A stretch of DNA of 59,534 nucleotides, from NCBI GenBank assembly GCA_963729215.1, contig CAVSND010000007.1:1-59534 (forward strand), in the 5' to 3' direction. Under the pieces are notes generated by a model. The model made no database searches and had not been told where the DNA came from. It saw nothing but the letters and a program-made list of their open reading frames with translations. This DNA is from CAVQJU01 sp963729215. GTDB lineage: Bacteria; Acidobacteriota; Vicinamibacteria; Vicinamibacterales; CAVVIG01. Shown here one piece after another: positions 43,306 through 51,273 of the stretch (positions are counted from its first letter, which is position 1; the number at the start of each line of letters is the position of its first letter). Position numbers and translations under genes: made by a program.

Positions 43306-44172
43306 CTACTTCTTGCTCGCGCCGGACAGGTACGACTCGAACTGCTGATTCTCGAGACAGATGAATTCGATCAGCTCGCCGTCGAGCACGGCGCGCTGGT
43401 TGACACGGACGGTCCACGGTTTCGTGTACGCCTTCGGGTCGTCGATCGTGACATCGATTTCGATCGTCCCGAAGTTCGGGCGCCTGAACCGCTCGGTCAG
43501 CTTCGCGGCATCTGTCAGCGGGTTGCCCCAGATATCGAGCCAGCCGCCATCGCGGAATCCGCTTGTCTCGACGACGAGCGTATCGCCGTCCCATCGGCCG
43601 ACCGAGTAACCGTACCACCAGGGTTGCGCGTCCGGGCCGGGAAGCTTTCTGCCGTCCATGAAGATCTGCCGCAGGCCATAGTTCGCCTCGTACATGATGA
43701 GAATCACGCCGGGGGTCTGGACGATCTTCCGCGGCTGTCCGTGATTGTGAAACTGCATGAGGCCCATGGGCAGGCAGTGCGCGTCCGGATTGTCCTTCTG
43801 ATTCTCGGCCCTGCGGGCTTTCACGAGATCGGCCGCCCATGGTTGCAGCGGCAGGCCTTCCTTCATGTTCGCGCCGACATCTCTGAACGTCGTCACCGGA
43901 GGCCCGGCCGAGAACGTCGGCGGCGGTACCCGAAGCGTCCCGCCGCCCGCGGGTCCGAGCTGGCCGTCGCCGCGAATCCACAGGCCGGAGAAGTCGGGCT
44001 TGCCGTCCGCGGTTCGCGGAGTGGGTCCGAGCAGGTCCGGTTTGCCGTCGGCGGTTTTCGGAACGCCAGGCGTGGGATAGACCGGCCATTGGGCCCGCAC
44101 AGTCGGCGCCAGCCCACAGAAGGCAGCCGCGGTGATCAGGACGGGGAGCCAGTTTCTGCCGGCGAGCTTCAT
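43306..44172 (-). CDS. Exported protein of the TIDDPxxYTRP family
   Basis: 288 residues from ATG 44172, signal peptide MKLAGRNWLPVLITAAAFCG ending TVRAQ. A short internal repeat (PKTADGKPDLLGPTPRTADG, then KPDFSGLWIRG) leads to the family core: VIMYEANYGLRQIFMDGRKL-type strands, GRWDGDTLVVETSGFRDGGW and FGTIEIDVTIDDPKAYTKPW. It ends FICLENQQFESYLSGASKK. The match to the 6469 protein is clearest in the last 100 residues. Function unknown. Seven bases separate it from the cyclase-like gene upstream, so the two are probably co-transcribed. Confidence 0.75.
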   Translation of the reverse strand: MKLAGRNWLPVLITAAAFCGLAPTVRAQWPVYPTPGVPKTADGKPDLLGPTPRTADGKPDFSGLWIRGDGQLGPAGGGTLRVPPPTFSAGPPVTTFRDVGANMKEGLPLQPWAADLVKARRAENQKDNPDAHCLPMGLMQFHNHGQPRKIVQTPGVILIMYEANYGLRQIFMDGRKLPGPDAQPWWYGYSVGRWDGDTLVVETSGFRDGGWLDIWGNPLTDAAKLTERFRRPNFGTIEIDVTIDDPKAYTKPWTVRVNQRAVLDGELIEFICLENQQFESYLSGASKK

Positions 44173-44179
44173 GACAACC

Positions 44180-45313
44180 TCACAGGAGCAGCGCCTCGAC
44201 ACGATGCGCGTGCACCATCGTCTCACACGGCGACCACGCGAAAATCGTGAACCGTCCATCCTGGGATGCCACGAGAGCCACGGCGTCCGGCTGATCGTGC
44301 ACGAACTGCGCCGCGGACAAATGGCGCGTCCCGCCAAGCTCTGACGGATTCAGCGTGGTGGCAACAGTCCCTTCGATCGGCTCCGTCACCGTGACGGCTT
44401 CGACCCGGGCGCTCCCTTCGCGTCTCGAAATCTTCGCGCCGAAGGCCAGGAGATCGTAGTCGTCCGTGATGATGGTGGCGCCGTCCACCGCCGTCAGGCC
44501 CGCAATCGTGTCCACGGCGGTGGCCAGCGCTTCCTGCCACACGCGGCGATGGTCGGATGGGTCCCGCATCAGATCGGCCAGCTCGCCGAAATGCGGCGCG
44601 ACGACGTACGAAATCGGCCGGACCATCGACTCGCGCCAGGTGTCGCTGCCGGCGGGCACGACCAGCAGCGCGCCGCCGCGTCCGTGGCCGCGCATCGACA
44701 CGGCCAGCTGGACGAGGACGTTCACCGAGTTCTCCCACGACGCGGGCTCCTGGAACCCGAGCAGCGATGTCACCAGCGGCGGGCAATCGGGCAGGCTCGA
44801 CGCGCGCTCGTCGATGATCTTCAGACGATCGCCTTCGAGGACGGCCACGTTGACGAACTTGCCGGAGACGTCGCCGCGATGGTGCTTGATGACGAGGAGC
44901 CCGGGCGACGCCACCTCGAGCACGAAGCAATAGGACGGGATCGTCCGGGTCGTTCCCCAGACCGAGAGCTGTCCGTCGCGCGGCCAGATGCCCAGGTGGA
45001 TGCCGGCGCGTTCGACAGCCGGCGCGACGCGGGCGAGCGCGCTTGCATCGAGCGCCAGCGGGCGCTCGAACATCATCGGGCGAACGCCCTGCTCCGGTGG
45101 CAGGAACGCCAGCGAGATTTTCGGGGCGTACCCTTCTTCACGGCGAAGGCTCGCCCAGAATGCCGCATCGATGATGGCCTCGAGCGACCGTTCGTCTGGC
45201 GCGAAGGCCATCGGCTCGGTGGAGTTCGCCCGCGCGGCCTCGATGTGTCTGGCAAAGTGCTCGGCCACCCGCGGCGCCGCCGCGAGGGCGCCGCTGTACG
45301 TCGCGCCGTCCAT
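44180..45313 (-). CDS. Diadenylate cyclase-like protein with an N-terminal sensor domain
   Basis: 377 residues. The last 110 residues look like a DisA_N/DAC domain: the DGA motif at 277-279 (AVDGATIITDDYDLLAFGAK), then GGTRHLSAAQFVHDQPDAVA and SQDGRFTIFAWSPCE. The usual RHR is RHL here (R330-H331-L332). The first 260 residues have the feel of the DACNV-type sensor domains that precede such cyclases (from memory). If active it would make cyclic di-AMP from two ATP. The start ATG 45313 lies seven bases after a TACAAT box, and the long upstream extension of the frame is ignored. Confidence 0.65.
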   Translation of the reverse strand: MDGATYSGALAAAPRVAEHFARHIEAARANSTEPMAFAPDERSLEAIIDAAFWASLRREEGYAPKISLAFLPPEQGVRPMMFERPLALDASALARVAPAVERAGIHLGIWPRDGQLSVWGTTRTIPSYCFVLEVASPGLLVIKHHRGDVSGKFVNVAVLEGDRLKIIDERASSLPDCPPLVTSLLGFQEPASWENSVNVLVQLAVSMRGHGRGGALLVVPAGSDTWRESMVRPISYVVAPHFGELADLMRDPSDHRRVWQEALATAVDTIAGLTAVDGATIITDDYDLLAFGAKISRREGSARVEAVTVTEPIEGTVATTLNPSELGGTRHLSAAQFVHDQPDAVALVASQDGRFTIFAWSPCETMVHAHRVEALLL

Positions 45314-45320
45314 GCAATCT

Positions 45321-45340
45321 ATTGTAGCGTCCGCTACACT
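45321..45340. promoter_or_regulatory. Face-to-face -10 boxes of divergent leaderless genes around a palindrome
   Basis: Minus TACAAT (45326-45321) ends seven bases before ATG 45313. Plus TACACT (45335-45340) ends seven bases before GTG 45348. Between them the 12-base palindrome TAGCGTCCGCTA (45325-45336) overlaps both boxes. Polymerase could occupy only one at a time, and a dimeric regulator could bind the palindrome. Confidence 0.65.
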
Positions 45341-45347
45341 GAGCCAC

Positions 45348-46061
45348 GTGGCTGGCGATTTCACCGGTTTTGATCTTCTCGAGACGCTCAAGTGGGCGCC
45401 CGGCCACGGCTTCTTTCTGCTCGATCGACACCTGAATCGCATCGCCGAGTCCGCCCGACATTTCGGCTTCACGTGCGACGCGGTCAGCCTCCGTCTCGCC
45501 CTTGACCGCGCTGTGTCGTCGTCTCCCACTCCCCTGCGGTTGCGGCTTCTCGTCTCCCACGACGGGACTGCGCGCGTGGAGCACGTGCCACTCGAGCCGA
45601 CGCATGCGCCGGCACGCGTCGCATTCGCCGCGGCGCCCGTCGATCCAACCGGCGTGTTCCTGTATCACAAGACGACGAACCGCAAGGTGTACGAGGAAGC
45701 GAGGCACAGCCAACCCGCGGGCAGTGTCGACGACGTCGTGCTGTGGAATGCCGACGGTCAAGTGACGGAATCCACCATCGCCAACATCGTCGCGGAGATC
45801 GACGGGCGCAGGGTGACGCCGCCGGTCACGTGCGGCCTGCTTCCCGGGACCTTCCGGGCGCAGCTGCTCGCGGACGGCGCGATCGAAGAAGGAATCGTCA
45901 CGATCGATCAGCTGCGGTCGGCGCCGCGGTTCTGGCTGATCAACTCCGTCCGCGAGTGGTGGCCGGCGCAGCTCGAGATTCAGACGACGGCGACGATGGC
46001 GAGCACGCCGATCAGCGCCAGCACGGCGACGCTCCAGACCACGAAACCAAACCAGCGCTGA
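45348..46061 (+). CDS. Class IV aminotransferase, aminodeoxychorismate lyase-like
   Basis: 237 residues from GTG 45348, set by the -10 box seven bases upstream. FDLLETLKWAPGHGFFLLDR, HLNRIAESARHFGF and VDDVVLWNADGQVTESTIAN fit PabC or branched-chain aminotransferases. YHKTTNRKVYEEA contains the expected PLP lysine, and PPVTCGLLPGTFRAQLLADG is the family's late motif. In folate synthesis PabC makes 4-aminobenzoate from aminodeoxychorismate; similar carboxyl domains occur fused to PabB. Its last 27 codons overlap the end of the convergent YfcC gene by 82 bases. Confidence 0.8.
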   Translation: MAGDFTGFDLLETLKWAPGHGFFLLDRHLNRIAESARHFGFTCDAVSLRLALDRAVSSSPTPLRLRLLVSHDGTARVEHVPLEPTHAPARVAFAAAPVDPTGVFLYHKTTNRKVYEEARHSQPAGSVDDVVLWNADGQVTESTIANIVAEIDGRRVTPPVTCGLLPGTFRAQLLADGAIEEGIVTIDQLRSAPRFWLINSVREWWPAQLEIQTTATMASTPISASTATLQTTKPNQR

Positions 46062-47335
46062 TACGGCACGCCGGCCGCCAGCAGCACGGCCATCAGCGCG
46101 CCGTTTGTCGGCGTTACGAGCTCGGCGAGGCCGGCGCCTGTCTGGTACGCCAGCACGGTTGCCTCGCGCGAAAAGCCGAGAAGGTCCGAGACCGGCACGA
46201 ACAGCGGCATGGTCAGCACGGCCTGACCGCTGACGCTCGGCACCGCCAGGTGAAGCAGCCCGTGAAGCGGAATCATCAGCAGCGCGGCCGAGATGGCCGG
46301 CACGTGCGCGATCGGCGTGACCATGCCGTTGAGAATCGTATCGACGACGCGCCCGTCCTCGAGCACGAGCGAGATGCTGCGCGCGACGCCGACCATGAAC
46401 GCCGCCGGCAGCACGCTCTGCATGCCTTCCAGGTACGTGTGGACCGTCGTGCCCAGCCCCATGCGGCCGACGAGCCCCGCGACGATGCCCGCCGCGAGAA
46501 ACCCGGCGGCCAGTTCATTGAGTCCCCAGTCGAGCCGCAGCGCGCCATACACGTAAGCCGCCATCGGCATGAGCACGATGGCCATGATGAGGGAGTGCCG
46601 CGCATCGAGCCGTGGACCGTCGACGGCGCCCTCGCCGATCCGAGGCGACGCTGGAGTTTTCGCGCGCGTCCGTATCGCGTGCCGCATGGTCAGGCCGATC
46701 CACAGCGCCAGCCCGACGATGAACATGGACAAGCGCAAGCCGCCCCGGCCGAGCGGCGGCAGCTGCGCGAGCTTGAGCGCGATGCCTGCCTGAAACGGAT
46801 TCGTCGGCCCAAACGCGCTCCCGACCATCGCCGCGCCGGCGCTCATGGCCACCACGGACACGGCATCCACACCGATCCCCTTCCCCAGCGCCAGCAGCAC
46901 CGGCACGAGGGGAATGATCTCTTCCTGCATGTTCTCGAGCGCGCCCATCGAGCCGAAAAACAGCGACACCAGCGGAATCACCCAGAGGCCGCGGCCGGCA
47001 AAACACCGTACAAGCGCGGCGACCACAGCCGGGAGCGTGCCGAGCCTGTCGACGACGACCCAGGCGCCGCCCACCAGCAACACGACACCGATGACGTCGG
47101 CAGCGGCGATGAAGCCGCGAGGAATCGCGACAACGGCGGCGAACACACCGACGTGTGCGGGGGCAACCGGGTGGTACGTGCCCGCGACGACCACGCGCCG
47201 CCCCGTGGCGGCATCGTCGCGCCGGTCGAACTGGCCTGCGGGAAGGATCCAGGTGAGCAGGGCGGCCACGACGACCGCCCCGCCCAGAAGGACGACGGGA
47301 TGCGGCAGACGCAGTCGTGTCGGAGCGGGCGCCAA
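45980..47335 (-). CDS. YfcC-family carrier
   Basis: 451 residues with about 11 membrane helices. The opening RLPHPVVLLGGAVVVAALLT, then WILPAGQFDRRDD, is the standard YfcC start. Later come GSMGALENMQEEIIPLVPVL, GSAFGPTNPFQAGIALKLAQ and YQTGAGLAELVTPTNGALMA, which include the re-entrant family motifs. Members are thought to move dicarboxylates, amino acids or peptides. TTG 47335 is the only possible start after an in-frame stop and sits in the loop of a strong hairpin. It follows the TonB-like gene by 26 bases. Confidence 0.8.
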   Translation of the reverse strand: MAPAPTRLRLPHPVVLLGGAVVVAALLTWILPAGQFDRRDDAATGRRVVVAGTYHPVAPAHVGVFAAVVAIPRGFIAAADVIGVVLLVGGAWVVVDRLGTLPAVVAALVRCFAGRGLWVIPLVSLFFGSMGALENMQEEIIPLVPVLLALGKGIGVDAVSVVAMSAGAAMVGSAFGPTNPFQAGIALKLAQLPPLGRGGLRLSMFIVGLALWIGLTMRHAIRTRAKTPASPRIGEGAVDGPRLDARHSLIMAIVLMPMAAYVYGALRLDWGLNELAAGFLAAGIVAGLVGRMGLGTTVHTYLEGMQSVLPAAFMVGVARSISLVLEDGRVVDTILNGMVTPIAHVPAISAALLMIPLHGLLHLAVPSVSGQAVLTMPLFVPVSDLLGFSREATVLAYQTGAGLAELVTPTNGALMAVLLAAGVPYQRWFGFVVWSVAVLALIGVLAIVAVV

Positions 47336-47344
47336 GGCGCCCGC
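47325..47344. promoter_or_regulatory. Hairpin enclosing the YfcC start codon
   Basis: GCGGGCGCC pairs perfectly with GGCGCCCGC around the central AA, and the minus-strand TTG start lies at the tip. It may limit translation or serve as terminator of the TonB-like gene. Confidence 0.5.
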
Positions 47345-47361
47345 ATCGTACTACTTGTGTG

Positions 47362-48300
47362 CTACTTGGGCGTGAGCGCGATCTGAATGAACTTCCGGTA
47401 CTTCACGGGCGTGCCGTCGAGCAGCGCCGGCTTGTAGCGCCAGGCCGCGGCCGCCGCGAGCACCTGCCGGTCGTACACATTGTTCATCGGGGCCCTGATC
47501 GCCGCTGACACGACCCCGCCGTTCTCGTCGACCACGACCTCCACGATGCCCTGCATCGCCTTGAACAGCGTGCCGCCGTACGGCGGCAATTCCTGCCGGA
47601 TGGCAGCGGGCGGCAGCACGTTCGCGTCGGACGAAGCGTAGATTCGCGGCGCCTGAGGTGCCACTGCAACGGGAGGCGGCGGCGCCACGGCCGCGGTCGC
47701 AACGGGCGACTGCACCGGCGGAGCGGGAGCAGGCGGCGGCGCCATGGCCTGCGCGCTCAGATCGCGGAAGCCAAGGGCCAGCATTCGCAAGTCGGTCAGC
47801 GGAGGTTTGGCGACCGCGGATGCCAGGTCCGGATCCGCAAACAGATCGAGCAGCTGGCCGAAGCTCTCCGCGGCGACGCGGTAGTCCTTGCGATCGAACG
47901 ACGCTTTGGCCTGCTGGTACTTCTGCTGGGCCAGGTCGGGCAGCAGGCGCCGGCGCACGTCGCTGAAGGCGGCGCGGACGCGCGGCGAGACGTCACTGTC
48001 TGCCGGGTGATACGAGGGGTCGGCAAAGACGACCGCCTCGATGGCCTGCGCCGCCTCGCTGGACTTGCCAAGCGCCAGCAGGCAGAAGGCGCGATATTGA
48101 TCGACGGCGCGCCCTTCGTCGACGCGCACGCCTCCGGCCCGCAGCCGGTCGAGCGCCGCAAGCGCGTCTTCGTATGCCGCCGCCGCGTACAGGTCGCGGG
48201 CGGTCGACAGGGAGTCTTCGGCAAAGATGACCGCCGGCCACACCACGATGGCGGCCACGAGAGCGGCGCCTGCCCATGCACGGCGAGCGTTGAGCGTCAT
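47362..48300 (-). CDS. TonB C-terminal domain protein with helical repeat region
   Basis: 312 residues from ATG 48300, with a signal peptide (MTLNARRAWAGAALVAAIVV, ending AVIFAE). Residues 30-190 form TPR-like helices (ARDLYAAAAYEDALAALDRL; AFSDVRRRLLPDLAQQKYQQ). A Pro/Ala-rich linker (APPPPVAVAPQAP) leads to a TonB_C domain (GIVEVVVDENGGVVSAAIRA; VLAAAAAWRYKPALLDGTPV). There is no long amino-terminal anchor as in energy-coupling TonB, so it is a periplasmic TonB-like protein. Its start overlaps the stop of the pseudokinase gene (ATGA), indicating joint function. Confidence 0.8.
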   Translation of the reverse strand: MTLNARRAWAGAALVAAIVVWPAVIFAEDSLSTARDLYAAAAYEDALAALDRLRAGGVRVDEGRAVDQYRAFCLLALGKSSEAAQAIEAVVFADPSYHPADSDVSPRVRAAFSDVRRRLLPDLAQQKYQQAKASFDRKDYRVAAESFGQLLDLFADPDLASAVAKPPLTDLRMLALGFRDLSAQAMAPPPAPAPPVQSPVATAAVAPPPPVAVAPQAPRIYASSDANVLPPAAIRQELPPYGGTLFKAMQGIVEVVVDENGGVVSAAIRAPMNNVYDRQVLAAAAAWRYKPALLDGTPVKYRKFIQIALTPK

Positions 48301-50618
48301 TTCTTCCTCATGTCGACGCTCAGCCTGGCTGGCGCCGCGAGCGTCACGGTTACGGTCTGGGTTTTCTCGCCCAGCTCGGGGTTGCGGAACACGATCTCGT
48401 GGCTGCCGATCGTCGCCGGCTGGTTGCCGATGGGCGTTTCGCCGATCCGGTTGCCGTCGAGCCACACTTCAGCCCACGGAATGGCGTTGATGGCCACCGA
48501 ACCCATCGGGAGCTTGACGGGCACCGCCGCGACTTTGCCGGGCGCCACCTGCACGCTGCGCGACATGCGGTAACCGAGCGCTTCGTTGACGAGTTCGAGT
48601 TGATGCGTGCCCGACGGGACCATGATGCGGTCGGTCTGGCTGCTGCCCAGCAGGCGGCCCCCCTCGAAGAGCTGCACGTCCACCGGCGACGTCACCGAAA
48701 TCCACCCGGACTGCGGCGACACTTCGCGCGGAGCAATCGGCACGTTGAGGGACGCCGTCACGCCGGCCTCGATGGTCACCGACTGCGTCACCGACCCGGC
48801 ATCGCTCGTGAGCACCACCGCGTGCTCGCCAGGATCGAGGTTGGAGATGGTGATCGGCGAGTTCCCTCGCGGCAGCGCGTCGATCGTCACGAGCGCGCCG
48901 GCCGGCTCGGTGCGCACCTGCAGCTTTCCCATCGTGGAATTGCCGTTTGCGAGCTCGATGTACTGCGACAGCTGGGCGCCGGCCGTGACGGCGACCGTCA
49001 TGGTTCGAGGTTCGCCGACGCCGCGAAGTTCGACCGAGTGGGTGCCGGCCGACAGCGTCACCGTGGTCGGCGTCGTGCCTTTCGACTCGCGATCGACCAG
49101 GACCTGGGCGCCGGTCGGGTTCGACGTGACGGTCAGCGTGCCCGTGTTCCCGCCGCCCGTCCCGGCAAATGCGAAGCGGCGTGCGGCGAGCATTCCGCCG
49201 CCCGTGAGCGCGATGAGCGCAACGGCGGCGGCCACGACCGTCGATCGCTTCGGACCCGCGCTACGCGATTTGGGCGACGGCATATCGGGCATCTCCTCCG
49301 CTTCGGGAGTGAAAGGGAAACCAGCGGAAAAATCCGTTCGGGGCGTGAGATCGAAGCGTGACGTGTCGGACTTCGCCGTCTTCTCGACGGCGGCGGGCGT
49401 TCCGAACGGATACGCCTCGAACTCCGGAACAGGAGGCGCCGGCTCGACGACACGCGCGGCCGGTTCAACAACCTTTGGCGATTCAACGCGCGGAGCGGCG
49501 TCGACGCGAGCCGTCTCGACGCGGGGTGTCGCGTCATGTGGCTCGACCCGCGGTACCGCCGCGAGCCGGGGCGCCGGTTCGACGCGGGGCGCTTCGGCAC
49601 GCACGACGGGTTCGGCGCGCGGCGGAGGCGGCACGAGGCGAGGAGCGGCGACGACGGGTTCGGCCGGTTTTTCCGGGCGGACCATCGACGGCGAGGGCGC
49701 AGGCGCTGATGCCATCGAACCCGTTTTTTCCTGACAGCGAGCCAGGAATCGCTCGAGGTGCACCGGCTCGGCGGCGTAGCCGATGGTCGAGAGCATGTGC
49801 TCGAACTCCGCCGCGGCTTCGGCCACGGACGTGAACGCGGTGCGGAGTTCGATCTGCAGCGCGCGCGACAGCCAGGAGCGCAGGCTCGACGGCAGCGGCT
49901 GGAGATCGCCGGCGGCCGAGTTCGCCCACGCCGATCCCACCAGCTCGGGGACTTTCGTCGGGTACTCGTCGTCGTGCAACCCGCGGCCGAGGATCAGCGA
50001 CAGGGCGACGACGCCGGCCTGCAGGACGTCGACGCGATGATCGAAGATCGGCAGCGACGCGGAGCGCGGGAGCGCCACGCGCAAGTCCTTCCAGTACCGC
50101 TGGTGCGAGTAGCGGAGCTGGCCAATCGACGCGCCCATCGCGTGATCGACGACCGTCAGCTGGGCGCGCGGCGAAATGACCAGGCGTTCGGGCGCGAGCG
50201 CGCCGTGGGCGATTTCGCGGTCGTGCTCGTAGAGCGCGGCAAGCGCCGGCAGATACTGCCGGATCACGCAAAGCGCGGTGCTGATGTCGAGCGCGATGTG
50301 ATGCCTTTCCGCGACAGCCAGCAGGTCCGACAGCCGGACGCCCGGCGCCGACTCGGAAATGATCGCCAGCGTCGCGCCCGCGTTGACGCGGTCGACGCTG
50401 TGAACGTGACTGACGGACGGGTGGTGAAAACCGGCGAGCCGGTTCACACGATCGCGCAGGCCGGCCTCGACGGGAGCAGCGGACAGCTCGCTGCTGACGT
50501 ACCAGAGGTCAACCGATTCCTTGCCGGTGGGATCCGTCACGCGGCGCCGCTCTCCCAGCCCGTCACGAAAAACGACGGTGGGGGACGGCGCGAGCGGACG
50601 AGCCAGAACTGGATCCAT
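48297..50618 (-). CDS. Pseudokinase with PEGA domains
   Basis: 773 residues. Positions 20-280 follow a protein-kinase fold, but the catalytic residues are gone: the HRD loop is HGALAPERL (138-146), the Mg-binding Asn is Arg, DFG is DHA (158-160), and no clear glycine loop or VAIK lysine is seen. A long Pro/Arg/Val/Glu-rich linker (300-430) leads to a single membrane helix (STVVAAAVALIALTGGGMLA). Three or four PEGA-type beta repeats follow outside (TLTVTSNPTGAQVLVDRESK; KLQVRTEPAGALVTIDALPR; SVAINAIPWAEVWLDGNRIG). It is probably a scaffold linking cytosolic and envelope events, coupled to the TonB-like gene. Confidence 0.8.
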   Translation of the reverse strand: MDPVLARPLAPSPTVVFRDGLGERRRVTDPTGKESVDLWYVSSELSAAPVEAGLRDRVNRLAGFHHPSVSHVHSVDRVNAGATLAIISESAPGVRLSDLLAVAERHHIALDISTALCVIRQYLPALAALYEHDREIAHGALAPERLVISPRAQLTVVDHAMGASIGQLRYSHQRYWKDLRVALPRSASLPIFDHRVDVLQAGVVALSLILGRGLHDDEYPTKVPELVGSAWANSAAGDLQPLPSSLRSWLSRALQIELRTAFTSVAEAAAEFEHMLSTIGYAAEPVHLERFLARCQEKTGSMASAPAPSPSMVRPEKPAEPVVAAPRLVPPPPRAEPVVRAEAPRVEPAPRLAAVPRVEPHDATPRVETARVDAAPRVESPKVVEPAARVVEPAPPVPEFEAYPFGTPAAVEKTAKSDTSRFDLTPRTDFSAGFPFTPEAEEMPDMPSPKSRSAGPKRSTVVAAAVALIALTGGGMLAARRFAFAGTGGGNTGTLTVTSNPTGAQVLVDRESKGTTPTTVTLSAGTHSVELRGVGEPRTMTVAVTAGAQLSQYIELANGNSTMGKLQVRTEPAGALVTIDALPRGNSPITISNLDPGEHAVVLTSDAGSVTQSVTIEAGVTASLNVPIAPREVSPQSGWISVTSPVDVQLFEGGRLLGSSQTDRIMVPSGTHQLELVNEALGYRMSRSVQVAPGKVAAVPVKLPMGSVAINAIPWAEVWLDGNRIGETPIGNQPATIGSHEIVFRNPELGEKTQTVTVTLAAPARLSVDMRKK

Positions 50619-50641
50619 AGTGGGTACTCCCGAAGCGCGAC

Positions 50642-50671
50642 GGAAACGGTTGCGCGAACCGTGCCGTTTCC
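50642..50671. promoter_or_regulatory. Inverted repeat upstream of the pseudokinase gene
   Basis: GGAAACGG and CCGTTTCC form an outer pair, and ACGGTT/AACCGT an inner alternative pair, about 25 bases before the pseudokinase start on the minus strand. It could be an operator or an attenuator. The rest of the 230-base spacer shows nothing clear. Confidence 0.45.
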
Positions 50672-50847
50672 TGTAATCGCACCGACAGCACTTGGAATGC
50701 CCGTAACTGCTTTCAGCCGCGCACGTTAGTCACAGTCGAGCAGCCCTCGCGCATGACGGTGACCATGGAGTCAGATGGCGCCGGTTACAAAACTGTGGGG
50801 TCGCGGTAAATTCTGCAAAGCGGTCTGCCTTTCGCCATACTTGCCGG

Positions 50848-51258
50848 ATGTCCCAGTCGTACGGCTCTCCCATCCGGCTCGAAACCGCGAAGCGCGCCGC
50901 CGCGGCGGCGCTCGACGCGGCCCGGCGCAACAACTGGACGATGGCGGTCGCCGTCGTCGATATTGCCGGCGAGCTGGTCTACTTCGAGAAGATGGACGAC
51001 ACGCAGAACGGCAGCGTGCGCGTGGCGGCGGCGAAGGCGCGATCGGCGGCGCTGTTCAAGCGGCCGACCAAGGCGTTTCAGGACACGGTGACGGGGTCGC
51101 CGGACGGCGTCAGGATCCTGGGGCTGGAGGGCGCGGTGCCGATCGAAGGCGGCGTCCCGCTCGTCATCGACGGCCTCATCGTCGGCGCGATTGGCGTGTC
51201 AGGCGGGACCAGTCAGGAGGACGGTGTCTGCGCGAAGGCCGCAACGGACGCGATGTAA
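50848..51258 (+). CDS. GlcG/HbpS-like haem-binding protein
   Basis: 136 residues matching the GlcG/HbpS fold: LETAKRAAAAALDAARRNNW, TMAVAVVDIAGELVYFEKMD, RVAAAKARSAALFKRPTKAF and VPIEGGVPLVIDGLIVGAIG with GVSGGTSQEDGVCAKAATDA. HbpS binds haem or iron outside the cell in Streptomyces, while GlcG is linked to glycolate use. This copy has no signal peptide, so it is cytosolic. A CATACT sequence at 50836-50841 ends six bases before the ATG, making it another candidate leaderless gene. Confidence 0.85.
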   Translation: MSQSYGSPIRLETAKRAAAAALDAARRNNWTMAVAVVDIAGELVYFEKMDDTQNGSVRVAAAKARSAALFKRPTKAFQDTVTGSPDGVRILGLEGAVPIEGGVPLVIDGLIVGAIGVSGGTSQEDGVCAKAATDAM

Positions 51259-51273
51259 CGGGTTGCCGCGCGC

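Noticed and set aside
43306..44337. Longer start for the exported TIDDP protein
   Set aside because: The extra amino-terminal 55 codons overlap the end of the cyclase-like gene; the signal peptide starts at 44172.
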